From Malaya genurostris (Eukaryota; Arthropoda; Insecta; Diptera; Culicidae), in the NCBI RefSeq assembly GCF_030247185.1, contig NC_080571.1, positions 164,210,352 to 164,274,351 on the forward strand: 64,000 nt of DNA, written 5' to 3'. A program made the translations under genes and the position numbers. Below, piece by piece: positions 22,441 through 37,237 of the stretch (its first letter is position 1; each line of letters opens with the position of its first letter). The notes under the pieces are model-generated. The model was not told where the DNA came from and made no database searches. It saw only the letters and a program-made list of their open reading frames with translations.

Positions 22441-23950
22441 TAAAGAACAAATGGCATCAGTTTTCCTCTTTTCCTTGACATCAAGGGGGCATTCGAATCA
22501 GTTTCCATTAACGTTCTATCTGAGAAGTTGCATCAGCATGGTTTTTCACCAGTTTTGAACAACTTTTTATATAATCTATTGTCTGAGAAACACATGTACT
22601 TCGCACTAGGGGATTTGTCGACAAAACGATTCAGCTACATGGGTCTTCCTCAGGACTCATGCTTAAGCCCCATTTTATACAATTTTTACGCAAACAATAT
22701 TGATGAATGTATCAACACATCCTGCACGCTAAGACTACTTGCCGACGACAGCGTTGTGTCTATTATAGGACCCAAAGCTGCCAATCTCCAAGGACCATTA
22801 CAAGATACCATCGACAACTTGTCGGCATGGGCTCTTTAAATGGGCATCGAGTTCTCTACGGAGAAAACTGAGCTGGTTGTATTTTGTAGGAATCAAGAAC
22901 CAGCACAACTACAGCTTCAACTAAGGGATGAAACCATAGCTTAGGTCTTCACATTCAAATATCTCGGGGTCTGGTTCGACTCTAAAGGCACCTGGGGATG
23001 TCACATTAAATATCTGAATCGAGAATGCCAACAGAGAATCAACTTTCTTCGTACAATAACCGGATCGTGGTGGGGTGCCCACACAGGAGACCTGATAATG
23101 CTGTATCAAACAACGATATTTTCCGTAATGGAAGCAGATGCTGTGAAAAGATGTTTTTTACTGACGGATCAAACATCAACGAGTCCATAGGCTTCGGTAT
23201 CTTCAATGAAAACATCACCGCTTCGTACGAACTCAGAATCAGCTTCAGTTTACGTCTCAGAATCAGCTGTCATTCAGTACACCCTCGAGATCATTGAAAC
23301 CTTGCCCATAGACCATTACTTCATTGTCCCGGACAGTCTAAGCTCAATAGAAGCTCTCCGGGCAATGAAGCCAGGAAAGTATCCCCTATATTTCCTGGGG
23401 AAAATACGGGAACACTTGAGAACTTTATCTGAACGGTCTTATTCAATATCGTTAGTCTGGGTCCCTTCGCACTGTTCCATTCCGGAAAATGAATAGGCAG
23501 ACTCATTTTCTAAAGTGGGCACATTAGAAGCTGATATTTATGAAAGACCAATCTACTTCAATGAATTTTTCAGTATATCTCGTCAGAAAACTATCGAAAG
23601 TTGGCAAACTTCATGGAGCAATGGCGAACTGGGACGATGGCTACACTCCATTATCCCTAAGGTATCGACGAAACCTTGGTTCAAGGGGATGAACGTGAGT
23701 CGTCATTTCATTCGCGTTATGTCACGGCTTATGGCAAATCATTATACATACAACGCACATCTCCGGCTCATCGGGATCGTGAAGAACGGGCTCTGCACCT
23801 GTGGCGACGGTTAACAGGACATCGAGCATGTCGTGTGTTCGTGTGTAGAGTATCGCGACGAAAAGGTCGAAGCTACTGGAATCCCTCAGGGCCCGAGGTA
23901 GACCACCTAAAAACCCTTGGCATCTTAGAGCTTAAGGAGTGTGCCTTAAC
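22441..23950 (+). pseudogene. I-clade ORF2 fragment, RT, RNase H and C-terminus (copy I-2)
   Basis: Begins in RT motif A (FLDIKGAFESV near 22475 after a small frameshift) and contains LRLLADDSVVS (22727-22760), KYLGVWFDSKG near 22960 and the FLRTITGSWWG block at 23047. It then jumps from SVME (23130) straight into RNase H (FLTDGSN near 23153), so the intervening segment is deleted. RNase H ends with LVWVPSHCSIPENE at 23454-23495 and a TAG, followed by a C-terminal domain with a GLCTCGDG-type cysteine motif near 23790 and EHVVCSC. I-clade elements are among the few insect LINEs with an RNase H domain, which supports the call. Confidence 0.75.
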
Positions 23951-24985
23951 CATTATATTATTGAAAAAAAAAGATTCACGACAGTATATTTTAACCATAT
24001 GTCACAGGAAATCGACTCTTCAAGGTATATTTCTATCCGTGACAGCCTCGTAAATGTCCTTGACAGAACTTTATTTTTCGACACATCCATGGAGCGCGAA
24101 GTGCATGGAATCCCGGAACACCTACGCTTGAGGGAAATCTTAAAAATATTTACAATTAAGTTCAGGCATGTTGACTCTGAGAAAATATTCACGAATTGAA
24201 GAGGCTACTGGGTTTGGTATATTCAACAATAATATTGGCTTCATTTAGGCTTCAAAAACCTGCATCTGTTTATATAGCAGAGTTAGCAGCAGTTCCTTAT
24301 AGTTTGAGTGTAATCGTCACATTATCTCCAAACCATTATTATTCTGCTATTCGCTCAAACGCTGCTGGCAAAAATGAACCGTTTTTCTTGGGCAAAATAA
24401 AACAGTGCCTGAACGTCATATCGAATAATAATTATCAAATCACAATAGTTTGGGTCCCGGCTCATTGCGCCATTCCAGGCAATGAAAAATAGTCAATACT
24501 TTAGCCAAATGTGATTCTATTGAGAGTGAAATTTATGAGAGACCGATTGCCTTCAACGAATTTTATAGCGCGTCCAGCCAACGAACACTGGCCAGCTGGC
24601 AAGCTTCTTGGGATAAAGATGATCTGGGTCGGTGGATGCTCACAATTATTCCTAAAATATCGACAAAGGTATGGTTCAGGGGACTGGATGTGAGTAGGAA
24701 CTGCATTCGAGTGATGTCCAGTCTTATGTCCAATCACTACAAGTAAGATGCCCATCTCCTTTGAATTGGACTTTACGAGACTAATCATTGTGCTTTTGGC
24801 GAAGGATATCGCGACGTGACGTCATTTGGACGTGATGTCAGATCTCAACTAATAAATTCCTTGGGTACCCTAGGAAGAGGCCAATGTCCCAGTTCGCGAC
24901 ATTCTTGTTTGTCGTGACCTTCCTTTCATGAAACTTGTTTATCAAGTCCATTGGAGTTCCAATTTAAATTTTATTTTATGTTAGA
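23951..24985 (+). pseudogene. I-clade ORF2 fragment, connection and RNase H (copy I-3)
   Basis: Starts directly after copy I-2. Reads DRTLFFDTSMEREVHGIPEH near 24057-24120 (the segment deleted in I-2), ATGFGIFNNNIG at 24206, VWVPAHCAIPGNEK near 24450 and RPIAFNEF near 24541. It carries more stops and frameshifts than I-2. Together I-2 and I-3 form a head-to-tail pair of related truncated copies. Confidence 0.65.
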
Positions 24986-25202
24986 CTGCTTTCTCTTCCA
25001 TGAGTTCAACCAATATCCAGCTAGCTTATATCAAATAAAAGTGATGAGCTGATACGACCAAACTTGAAGTAGTTATAAGATCATGTACAAAATGAATGTA
25101 TTTTATTTAATGTAATTTATAATAGCAACTCGCTTGATAAAAATAGTGTCTAGATTTACTAATAAATACCAACATACTAATATGATATTAAAAATGTATT
25201 AG
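24986..25202. other. Unassigned AT-rich spacer
   Basis: No ORF, no repeat match seen; the first part may be the 3' UTR of copy I-3. Confidence 0.4.
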
Positions 25203-26030
25203 GTTTAACACTCCTAATACCAAGCCTAAAAAAGTTACGCGGAACACCAAGCCTCGAAAAAAGTTGGAACGGTAACGTTGAGCTATCATAGCTCAGTTGT
25301 TACTTGACCAATTTCGATAAATTTTACACCCTCGAATTTTGTCAAGTTTGTAGAATATTTTAGGTATATCATTATTGACAATCGTTTAGGAAATCTGATT
25401 TTTACCGTTCCAAGTTTTTTTTCCAGCTCAAAATGTGCTATATCTGTATTCATGCGGCACCTGCATCGCGAATCGGATATTGAGAATCTCAAATTTACCG
25501 AGTCATAACTTTGTTGTTAGTCAACCGATCTTCAAAATTTGTTCACCATTGGAAAGGTACTATTTCCAGAAAATAAATGCCCTAAATAGGAAGGTACTAC
25601 TTCCAGAAAATAATTTTTTTTTCATTCAAAATATTGGAATCATTACCAGAAACAATGTATAGATACAGAGAATTTCTATTATTGGGAAAATTTTGCCAAA
25701 CAAATTCAAATCAAAATTTTGAAATTTTCTGACATATATTTTTTTATTATTTTAGTTGGAAATTTACTATAAACAAAATTTACAAAAAAAAACTGGAACT
25801 TGGATTTCACTGTTAATTTTAAAAATTTTAGTAAATAACCTAAAACTATAAAAATAGTTATATTTTTGTATTGGAAAACGATCTAAACAATTTTTATGCA
25901 CAACCCAAACGGAATTGATAACTACTGAAATTCTGATTTTGTTGTAGGTTTGCCGTAGAATCTCAAAAATTAGGTAAAAGATATGAAATTTTAAAATTTC
26001 CGAGTTAAATTGCATTGCACAGTGGTCCGG
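25203..26030 (-). repeat. Fam-1 unclassified interspersed repeat, inverted and internally deleted
   Basis: Reverse complement of three successive blocks of the longer copy at 32540-34455: 25203-25430 matches 34240-34455, 25480-25570 matches 33420-33530, and 25600-26010 matches 32560-33020, in consistent order. Shared phrases include aaaagttggaacggtaac, agctcagttg-type text, and cgtttgggttgtgcataaaa. Non-coding as far as can be seen. Confidence 0.7.
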
Positions 26031-26354
26031 ATGCTCAATTTAGGAAACATCATAAACATCAGTGGCTATTCTTATACTTTAGAGCTATGATGTCTTCAAC
26101 ACAAATGATCAGTGACGATAAGCCATATGTCGATGTACATGGTATTAGAATTGCTCTTATTATTAAGGTGATCCAAAACTTATTTTCCGGATGTATTGAG
26201 ATAGAGGACTGCATTCTTCGACAAAATTGTAGATAAACTTATATCAAGCAGCTTTGCTGAGGACGCCATAGTAGCATCTGCAACGGTTTTAGTGTTACAG
26301 CTATTTTTAATAAGCAACTTAGGGTGTTCCTAAATAAAATAAAATTTTTTTTTC
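26031..26354. other. Unassigned sequence upstream of element A
   Basis: No convincing ORF. Text such as caagcagctttgctgaggac suggests another dispersed repeat, but I have no second copy in this window. Confidence 0.3.
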
Positions 26355-26491
26355 GCCTCGAACAGTCATCGGGCGCGGTTCGCTTTTTCGAGCGCTCCGC
26401 AAGTAATTTATATTTATTTATTTTTTGACGCGTAGTCTACGTCGCGCGCGGGCTTTTTTTATAGCCTTTCGGACAAATTTTATCTAGAATA

Positions 26492-27399
26492 ATGAAGTGC
26501 GGTGTAAAATCGTGTGTTAATATTGACGATCGCTTCCTTTGGAAATGCGAATTCTGTGAAAAATCGTATCATTCAGCCTGCATCGGCGTGCAGCGGCATC
26601 AAGAAAATTTTATTCTGGCATTTATGGTATCAGTGTGTGCCGACTGTCAACATTTAATAAGGACAGGAGCTGAAGCTCTAAAGGTACTTCATCAACAGGA
26701 GCAACTTCCAAAGTACACAAAAAATCAAACGGAAACGTATCACCGGACCACTGCAGACATGAAAACCCATTAATTGGAAATATTCTACAGTGTCGAGCGC
26801 TTGCTCATCGACGTGAAGCAGTCATTGTCCAGTATCAGCAGAAACGACCACAACATTTGCGGTAAAGTAGGTCAGTGCATGCAGTCATTCGAGGCCTCGT
26901 TACACAGTGCCATAAAAAACGTTAGCGATTTTAGTAAAGTCAATGACCAGCACATCCAGGAATTGAGCGAACGGCTTCTTCGTCTCGAAGAAAAATTCTT
27001 ACGACCTATTAAATCTGAAGTCCCTGCAATAATACCTAACACTATTCTGGAAGAATTGAGAGATGAAGTCAAAGCAATATCGACTTCAATCTCCAGTATC
27101 GGAACCAAAGACCAAAATACCAAACCTAAGTCTCTAGCTGAAGAACTCAAAGAGAAGGAAATTCAAACATGCGACAGTGGCTGGCGCTTCATTGGAAGTA
27201 AAAAAATCTGGAAACGAGACTGGAGTGAGTATGACAAGAAACAGCGCACTCGACGGCTGCAAGAAAAACAAGCAGAAAAAGCAAACCTCAGACGAAAACA
27301 TCGGAAGCGGAAACAACAAAATAATACAAATTACAGTATACGCAGTAAAAACAACAACTACACCAACAACAGCAAACACGACAACAACAACAACAACAA

Positions 27400-27431
<32 letters not shown>

Positions 27432-28195
27432 ACAACGACAAAAATGTGCACTACAACAGCAACTTGAACACTAATAGTAACAATACCTGCCACAACAATA
27501 ACAATAATGTGTCATTACAATATACCTTACCCTTGGACAAAGACTTACTAGCAACTGCACGGGTTCAATTCTCCGGGAATCCAGGTGCAGATATTGCCTC
27601 AAAATTCATAAATTTTCGAAAAGGTGAAACAATCAACCCTTACAAAGGAACAAGAAGTATTCAAAACAACACTACTCCGGTCTTAGGAAGTAATGGCATC
27701 GAAGCTGCACCGTCCACTAACTATGTGATCACAGAACATAAATCTTCAATATCACAGAACATAAATACGTCTGCAATATCACAGGACATGAATACAGACA
27801 GCCAATTCGAAATTGATCCAATGCGTCCTCCAATTGTATTCACAATCTGCAAATGGCGACGAACGCTTCTTGAAAGCAATACTTCGTGACCCGAAAATAA
27901 TGCACGTCGTCCGTCTGTATTTGTCATACATGAAAAATCAACAACCTACAGTATGCATCGAGGGTATGACACCAACTAGTATAAAAATGCTATTAGCATC
28001 AGAAGGCCTTCCAACAACACCTGACCACCTCCTACGAATCTTCATCGAAGTGCATCAGGAATATGGAATGAAACCTAAGGAAGCGCTGGCCGACCTGGAC
28101 TCTTATGGGAAATTTTTGACAAGTGAACACATCCGCCGACTTCAACTAATCCGGGAAGCCGAACACAATTTTACAAGGCCGAATTTTCGGAAATA
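26492..28195 (+). pseudogene. ORF1 of copy A: PHD-finger, Asn-rich gag-like protein
   Basis: ATG at 26492. Residues 1-55 form a PHD-like zinc finger (CGVKSC, CEFCEKSYHSAC, CADC), as in the ORF1 of CR1-group LINEs where it binds nucleic acid or chromatin. Then a helical, likely coiled-coil region, a GWRFIGSKKIWKRDWSEYDK block near 27178, a basic KKQRTRRLQEKQ segment, a long Asn repeat encoded by CAA/AAC runs (27350-27500), and a conserved C-terminal domain (RDPKIMHVVRLYLSYMKN near 27889; TPDHLLRIFIEVHQEYG near 28019). TAA at 26771-26773 (copy B has a sense codon there) and a frameshift near 27840 inactivate it. Confidence 0.75.
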
Positions 28196-28285
28196 ACGAC
28201 GCCCTTTGACGAAGGAATAGAAACAGGAATTAGTAATGTAAGTATTCCAGAATTCTCAAAAACTTCTTCGCTTCATAGACAAAAT

Positions 28286-31200
28286 GTGACTGAAATTTTG
28301 GTCTATTGCCAAAATTTCAACTGCATGAAAAGCCCGGCCAAAATGAAAGAAATTCATCAAAATTTAATAACCTCCTCTTTCGACGTAATCCTTGGAACTG
28401 AAAGCAGCTGGGATGAAAGTGTTAGAAGCGAAGAAGTATTTGGAAATAATTTTAACGTATTACGGCACGACCGAAATCTATCTCTCTGTCAGAAAAAATC
28501 TGGAGGTTTAGTCCTCATAGCCATAAACTCTTGCTTTACTTCTGAAGAAATTATTACTCCTAAATATAAAGAATTTGAGCATGTATGGGCCAAAGTCTCA
28601 ATATTGGGAGAAGAACATATTTACTGCTCTGTCTACTTCCCACCCGAAAATGGTAACAAATTCTCTTTTGAATTATTCTTTCAATCTTTAGACACAATTA
28701 TTTCGAATATGGAACCTGAAGTAAAGCTTCATATTTTTGGCGACTTCAATCAACGTAATGCGGACTTCATTTCTGACATTGAAAATGAATCAATCTTACT
28801 ACCAGTCGTAGGAGAAAACCCAATATTGCGTTACTTTTTCGACAAAATTTCTAATTTTGGCCTGCATCAAGTAAACTCCGTAAAAAATCAACAAAATGCA
28901 TATTTAGACCTCCTTTTCACAAATTGCACAGAAGACTTTTGTGTGAACGCATCAAACCTGCCATTATGGAAAAATGAAGCATTTCACACCGCAATTGAAT
29001 ATTCATTATTTACACACAATGCATCCCTTCCCTACGACTTGGAATATGAAGAAGTGCCGGAATACAATAAAATTGACTATGAAGAAGTCAAGTGTAGACT
29101 AAGTATAATAAATTGGCGGAACATACTGAGTACAGAAGGAAATGTCGACGTCGAAGTAAACAAATTCTATCACATTATAAACAAAATATTAGCCTTTTTA
29201 TTTTACATATAAACGACATTTCCTTCATACTCAAAAATCTGAAAGTGCTTATATTTGCAGACGACATGAAACTCTTCATGGAAATTAAAAATATCAACGA
29301 CGCTGTAATATTTTAGAACGAAATCGATCTATTCCACATTTGGTGCTGCAAAAGTCTACTCCCATGAAAAGAAGAAGAAGAAATCATAACAGCAAATCAC
29401 CTGTATGGTTCAATTCACAACTAAAACATTTGAAAAATAGGAAACAAAAAGCACACAAAACTTACAAACAAGAAAAAAGTGACGCTTATCTTCAATATTA
29501 CTTAAATCTATGCAATCAACTCAAAATAGCCATTAACACAGCACACGAAGAATACAACCGCAAAATTGAAAACGAAATAAAGACTTGCCCTAAGAACTTT
29601 TTTAACTACACAAAAACTAAACTAAAAAGCAACAATTTTCCATCTCAAATGCACCTCGACGAACATGTAGGGAAAAATAGTACAGAAATCTGCAATCACT
29701 TTGCAATTTTTTTCCAAGAAGTATATACATCTTAATCAGAAACTGACCGTGACCGTGAATACTTCTCTTTCATACCTGCCTTTTTCAACTCCATCTCTGT
29801 AAACTATCTAACAGAACATGACATTTCGACAGCACTGAAAAACTTAGACGCCTCAAAAGGGCCTGGACCTGACAGTATACCACCAATATTTAAAAAAAAT
29901 CTTGCTGAAAAACTTACACTACCACTACAACTACTTTTTAACTTATCACTTAATAAATGTACTTTTCCTAAAGCATGGAAATCTTCCTTTCTTGTACCAA
30001 TATTTAAATCTGGTGCAAAATCTAACATTCGGAACTACCGTGGAATTGCCATTATCTCATGCATTCCAAAATTATTTGAAAAAATTGTAAACGAAAAACT
30101 TTTTCATCAACTTAAAAATGTAATAACAAACAAACAACATGGTTTTTTTAAAGAGCGCTCGACTACAACAAATCTCTTAGAATTTATGACATTCACACTG
30201 AATGCAATGGACGCCGGCAACTACGTAGAAACTCTTTACACTGACTTTAGCAAAGCCTTCGACCGTATTGACATACCTTTACTTCTACACAAACTACAAA
30301 AATATGGCATAAAACATACTCTTCTTGAATGGCTCAAATCATATTTAACGCGTCGTGTACAGGTAGTCCGCTTCCAAAACATTCTGTCTGAACCAATTAA
30401 TGTAACTTCTGGCGTACCTCAGGGTTCTCACTTAGGGCCTCTCCTTTTTATTTTACATATAAACGACATTTCCTTCATACTCAAAAATCTGAAAGTGCTT
30501 ATATTTGCAGACGACATGAAACTCTTCATGGAAATTAAAAATATCAACGACGCTGTAATATTTTAGAACGAAATCGATCTATTCCACATTTGGTGCTGCA
30601 AAAGTCTACTCCAACTCAATGTAAAAAAATGTAACTAAATAACTTTCAGTAGGAAGAATGAAACTATAACTACAAACATACATCTAGGAAATCAACTTGT
30701 AGAAAAATGTAAAATTGTAAGAGATTTAGGCGTAATCTTAGACTCCAAGCTCACTTTTGTGGAACACTACAATACCATAATCAATAAAGCAAATATCATG
30801 CTGGGCTTTATTGAACGCTTCAGTCATAACTTTCAGGACCCATACACAATTAAATTATTATACACTACATATGTCAGACCTATTTTGGAATATTGCAGCC
30901 TAGTATGGAATCCATACAATATTATTTACGAAGAACGCATCGAATCTATTCAAAAACAATTTCTTTTATATGCACTTCGTAAATTAAACTGGACAGCATT
31001 TCCTCTACCATCATATGAAGCACGTTGCATGCTCATAAATATACAAACACTTAAAGAACGCCGCGACTTTGCAATGCTTTATTTTATCAGCGACATTATT
31101 TCTCAACACATTCAATCAGCTCCATTATTATCGCAATTAAATTTTTATATACCTAGCCGTCAACTACGTTCCAGGAAATTATTTTTAGAAAAACAAACTA

Positions 31201-31331
31201 GAACAAATTATGCAAAATACAGTCCAGTCAATCGAATAATGCGCCATTACAATCAATACTGCGAACATCTTGACCTTACTATGTCAAAAAATCAAATCAA
31301 ATCTCAGTTTTGTCGTAGAAATAATGCGTAG
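28286..31331 (+). pseudogene. ORF2 of copy A: endonuclease and reverse transcriptase
   Basis: Endonuclease domain 28286-29190 (YCQNFN start, GTESSW, SGGLVLIAIN, IFGDFNQR near 28734) is open for 300 codons. A 170-bp copy of a later RT segment interrupts the linker at 29193-29362. RT follows: GPGPDSIPPIF near 29860, NYRGIAIIS near 30031, YTDFSKAFDRID (motif A, 30238-30273), SGVPQGSHLGPLLF near 30409, FADDMK near 30505, GVILDSKLTF near 30730, and the C-terminal tail to TAG 31329. Stops at 29733, 30564 and 30637 are single substitutions relative to copy B. Motif A and FADD are both retained, so this copy still has its catalytic palm on paper. Confidence 0.8.
29193..29362 (+). repeat. 170-bp direct duplicate of the RT palm region
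   Basis: 29193-29362 is identical, base for base, to 30443-30612, which covers the FADDMK motif and the nearby stop codon. Copy B shows the undisturbed linker (its complement near 50760-50790), so about a dozen bases of linker were replaced by this segment in copy A. No target duplication flanks it. Confidence 0.9.
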
Positions 31332-31398
31332 TATGTAATTGAACATTGTAAACAATGTAGTCTACATTTGCTTGACGAAATAAATAAATAAATAAAAA

Positions 31399-32539
31399 CC
31401 AGGTTATCATTGAGGCAAATGAAAAAAAATCCGTTTCTTGTATTTGACAGAAAATATGTTCGAGCATGTTTATAAAAAAGGCGGAGGAGATGTTTTTAAA
31501 AAAAATTTTAAATTATGTTCAATCATTGGTTTTTTTCGTTGAAAAATATTCGTATCATGTAAGTCATTTATTAGCTATATATGAAAATAAGGTATTTTTG
31601 TTTTCTAAAGTGTCAAATTTATTCAAGTGCATATTCGGGAAGAAATCGTTCTGCATTCTTCGGCGAATTCAGAATTGTGTCGCTTTTGTAAAATCTCTAA
31701 GGCCTCCCGGTGGTTGGAGATTTATCAACCACATTTTGGCACCTGCAGATCGTTTAGCATCCTTTCGGGGATGCAGGACGATTTATTTCTTTATGTTTTG
31801 TGCTGTTTTCCCACCTCACCCAATCCCCAATTCCCTTCCATGTTCCTCTTATCCTTCCCTTCCCATCAGAAAGTTGATGAGAAGCTACGGGAAGGCACGA
31901 ATCTCCAAATAATTAGGAGAACATGCCACTTGAGCCAATTAGTTCTGATAACATAGGTGCAGGGTTTCATTCAGTAAAAAGCATTCAAACGAAGAGGTTG
32001 TTTTTCGAGAGGAAGACAACTGTAAGCTGCAAATAGATTGGTTGGCTGGTGCTAATCGCGAAGGCTGCTGCAAATCCAATATTCGGGGCGATTCCAGTTT
32101 CATAAGTACCTGAAATAGTGGAACGCACTTCACTGAGAAAGATGGCCTAACCGATTTGAGAACTGTTTCATTTTGTAGGTTACACTAGTTCATGCACTAG
32201 CTTTCATGTTTTTCAAAAATCAAACAAAACTGTTTGAAGAATACATTTTTTATATAAGAATAAGAGAGATATGAGAAAGGCATCATTACACAACTAGGTG
32301 GATAAAAACAAGTTTTACTAAATTTCGTGTGATTTTTTGTGCTAAATTCAGAATTTTACTTTTTCTGAATTGTTTTCTAATAGAAAATTCAAATAATTAT
32401 CGAATTCTATACATTCCGAAATAATTCTAAGTTTGTGATATTTAAATTTTAATATTCTATCGATTATTATTTTATTATTAAAAAACAAATTCTACGTCCC
32501 TTTGAAACAGATGAAATCAAAACGGATTCCAATATTTTC
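31399..32539. other. No gene; tail of a dispersed repeat near the end
   Basis: ORFs at 31466-31956 are open but carry no domain. Text near 31690-31930 looks like repeat-derived UTR. At 32262-32310 the phrase gagaaaggcatcattacaca followed by actaggtgga matches the end of the repeat family called Fam-Z here (also at 41927 and 60773). Confidence 0.4.
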
Positions 32540-34455
<1,916 letters not shown>

Positions 34456-35760
34456 ACTATGTATTGTGGATGCCACGGTGAAGAAAAACTTATGTATATT
34501 ACCTATGAAATAAACGTATTTATGGAAAAAAATATTATCACGTTCTACGTGGAATAAATGATGTCGCAAGTGCCGCGCTTAATTCATGTAGTGATGCACT
34601 AGTATGCGCACTAGTATCGACGTTATGGATTGGCCAATGAACGTGATAAAAACGATTATCGCTAATTGCGTTTTTCAGACCTCAACTGCAGCGACAATAT
34701 AGTGTACAGAAAAAAGTTCGGTTTTCCGACTTCGTCACATTTTTCGATGAGCTCAATAATCGAATATTAGTTTTAGGCTAATCGATTATATATTACTCGA
34801 TTATCTGAGATATTTATCGAATAATCGATCGATATTACGACATCCCTAGTCACACCTACTCACAAATAGTTGTAAGTACAATTGAGAAGATCAATCAACT
34901 TTCGTTAACTTCAACGGTCCTTCGTCGGTAGTTTAAGGTATTCAGAATTTATTCATTCATTCATTTATACTCGTTCCGGGTGTAAAAACGTTACGTGAGG
35001 TTGACATAGCGTGTTAAGAACTGTCCCTCCCGTTGCTATCGCTAGCTCCTTTGCATTGCTATTCCTAGCCGCAAATGTTTATTTTGATCCCGAAATACTA
35101 CTACGGTTTTGAGTTATAAGAAGCTCTCTCAATAGTCTCTCTGACAGCTCATTTACAACCACAAATGACAATGAGATTGATTTGTTTTCACAGGAAGCGC
35201 CTGCATTAAACATGATTCGGACGATCAATCAACTTCGGTCGACGTCAAGATTTATTCAACATTTTTTGTTAGCCGACTATTACTTACGTACCCGACGTCA
35301 AAATGTTCCGTGAACTTGATGTTGTGTCCCTTCATGTGAGTTGCTTGCAACTAATGTTTTTGTTCCGTAACCGTTCCATGTCGGTAATAGTCACCTGATA
35401 TCACGTATGAATCGCTTTTATAAATTGTTTTGTGGAACTATATTGACCTCCCATTTTTCACTAGGGTCGCCGTTTATTTTTCATCAGGCATAGAAACCTC
35501 AATACCCACTTGTAGGCGGCGGGCAGATTCCCCCCCAGACGGCTGGCTTTGTCTGCCAGCCATTCTAGCCAGGAATTCTGGCAGAATTCCAGCAAAAGTC
35601 TGGCAACAATGCAACAACCGTTTCCGGCAGAGAATTTTGCCTAGCGGTTATTAACGGTTCTGTTTCTGTCGCATTCTTGCCATACAAGATTGGCAGAATC
35701 GTTTTGAATTTTTTCTACGTTTTTAGCGTCTTGGTTTTATTTTTTCAACAGAAAGTACAT
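34456..35760. other. No gene; local direct and inverted repeats
   Basis: Contains a weak direct repeat (gatcaatcaactttcgttaa near 34891, and a diverged form near 35223) and a GC-richer palindromic patch at 35520-35620 with ggctggctttgtctgccagc and ccaggaattctggcagaatt. No ORF with a motif. Confidence 0.45.
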
Positions 35761-36961
35761 GTGAAAGGCAATAAGTTATTGCCCTTCAAATATACTAATT
35801 ATGGAAAATGTTATTGCCAATAACATTGCTTTCTCACTACCAAACATACCCATAGTTCAAACTCATTTAATTCATCTTAAGATTCGTTTTCACCTATTTT
35901 TTATAAATATAAAAAAATGGTATAGAATTCACTCAAACTTCAGAAAAATTTTCCGAGGCTTGGGGGACCGTGTGTCATATACCAATCGATTCAGCTCGAC
36001 GAACTGAGCAAATTTCCGTGTGTGTATGTGTGTGTGTGTCTGTATGTGTGTTGTCAACTGAGAGGTCGAGATCTCATAGATGGCTGGACCGATTTTGATC
36101 AACCTAGTCGCAAATGAAAGGTACCAGTCGTATATCATTTCGTCGAGATCAGCAAATGCGTGTGTGACAAATAATTTCACTCATTTTTTTTTTTGGAGAT
36201 GACTTAAAAGTTTTTTAAAAGTTTAGAATCATATGAATATGCTAAGCTCCATATGAATAAACATATGCTCCCAAACAAGAAGAGAATTATGTTTCGTTCC
36301 GACCTCTGGTTCCGGAACTACAGGATGATATGTGAAACGAAATGAATACTGCGTAACTCATTTTTCTCGTAGATGGCTGAACCGATCTAAGATTCAAATG
36401 AAATCTAAGAATCATCTAAGGTTCAAATGAAAAGTTTTAAGATTCTATAAAACATCTTGTTTTTCAGTCAGATCCAACTTCCGGTTTCGGAGGTACAGGG
36501 TGATTAGTATAATAATGTCTATTTCACATGAATTCATCAGGTTTATCGGGCTAGCAGATTTGGATAGTCGATAATCAAATAAACTTATTTCATTTTTGGT
36601 TGCATTCAGTTTTCGTTTCGGAAGACACCCAAAAATTTGATTCGCACTACGATTCCTCAAAGATTTCTACATTGATTTTCAAACATTTTGAAATAAATGT
36701 AAACTATACAGCTATTCTGGTGAATTTGTCTGACTTCGGCTACACCGAATTTCGAATTCCGGTTCCAGTATCGAATCGTTTCTCAAAGCTCAATCGTTTT
36801 CTAAAAAAAAGCCAAATCGAATTTCAGAAACAAAAGTTCAAATTAAAATAAATCCAATTTTATCCAATTCTGACCTTCGATTCTGGAATTGTAAGATGAT
36901 GAATTTTTGAAAATCAAAGCGATATAGATGATGACAATCCCGAAAAGTTATAAAGTTGGAC
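35761..36961 (+). repeat. Fam-Z dispersed repeat, left part
   Basis: Holds the phrases ggtatagaattcactcaaac, catataccaatcgattcagc, a short (TG)n run and gatggctggaccgattttga, all repeated at 60810-61120 and inverted at 42950-43310. The stretch 36430-36950 matches 43320-43860 inverted. The copia element at 36962 interrupts it and its right part continues at 41606, shown by continuation of the homology to 43290-43340 across the insertion. Non-coding. Confidence 0.65.
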
Positions 36962-37222
36962 TGTTGGAAAAACAACGACCACCTAGCTACATTGACACAC
37001 TACTGTTCTTCGCCATATTGCCTCTATCTGGCAACCGTGTCCCGTAAATGGATAAAGCAGAGAAGAAGATATTATTACAATCCCGTTTCTGTGTAGTGTG
37101 GTTCGTTCTCGTGTTCTATAAACGTTTCTCAATAAATTCGTTACAGTTAACGCGTGTGTTTCTTTTCACTTAGTCGCTTAATATCCGAATCCATTCCACT
37201 GGTAATCGTACCATTCCCGTCA
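36962..37222 (+). repeat. 5' LTR of the copia element
   Basis: Starts tgttggaaaaacaacgacca and ends cattcccgtca; TG...CA ends. Contains aataaa near 37131. Differs from the 3' copy at a handful of positions and by small indels. Confidence 0.9.
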
Positions 37223-37224
37223 GC

Positions 37225-37237
37225 TTATGGGCCCAGC
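37225..37237 (+). promoter_or_regulatory. Primer binding site for half initiator tRNA-Met
   Basis: ttatgggcccag, three bases after the LTR, is the exact complement of the ctgggcccataa stretch in the anticodon arm of insect and vertebrate initiator tRNA-Met. Drosophila copia is known to prime from such an internal tRNA fragment, so the mechanism is inferred to be the same. Confidence 0.8.

Larger units (their letters stand above)
26355..31398 (+). mobile_element. CR1-like non-LTR element, copy A, near full length
   Basis: Starts gcctcgaacagtcatcgggc, has a 5' UTR of 137 bp, ORF1 with a PHD-type finger, ORF2 with endonuclease and RT, and ends in an (AAAT)n-type tail at 31376-31398. The same element lies inverted at 48981-53667 (copy B), and the two agree closely over their whole length, which fixes the 5' and 3' ends. 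Short microsatellite tail and no evident target duplication are normal for the CR1 group. Damaged by a few stops, a frameshift in ORF1 and a 170-bp duplicate insertion in ORF2. Confidence 0.85.

Noticed and set aside
27134..27493. Val-rich minus-strand ORF, and the matching ORF at 52356-52889
   Set aside because: Antisense of the CAA/AAC Asn-repeat region of the LINE ORF1.
31466..31956. Two overlapping ORFs of 148 and 109 codons
   Set aside because: Composition is ordinary, no motif, surrounded by repeat ends; most likely chance.
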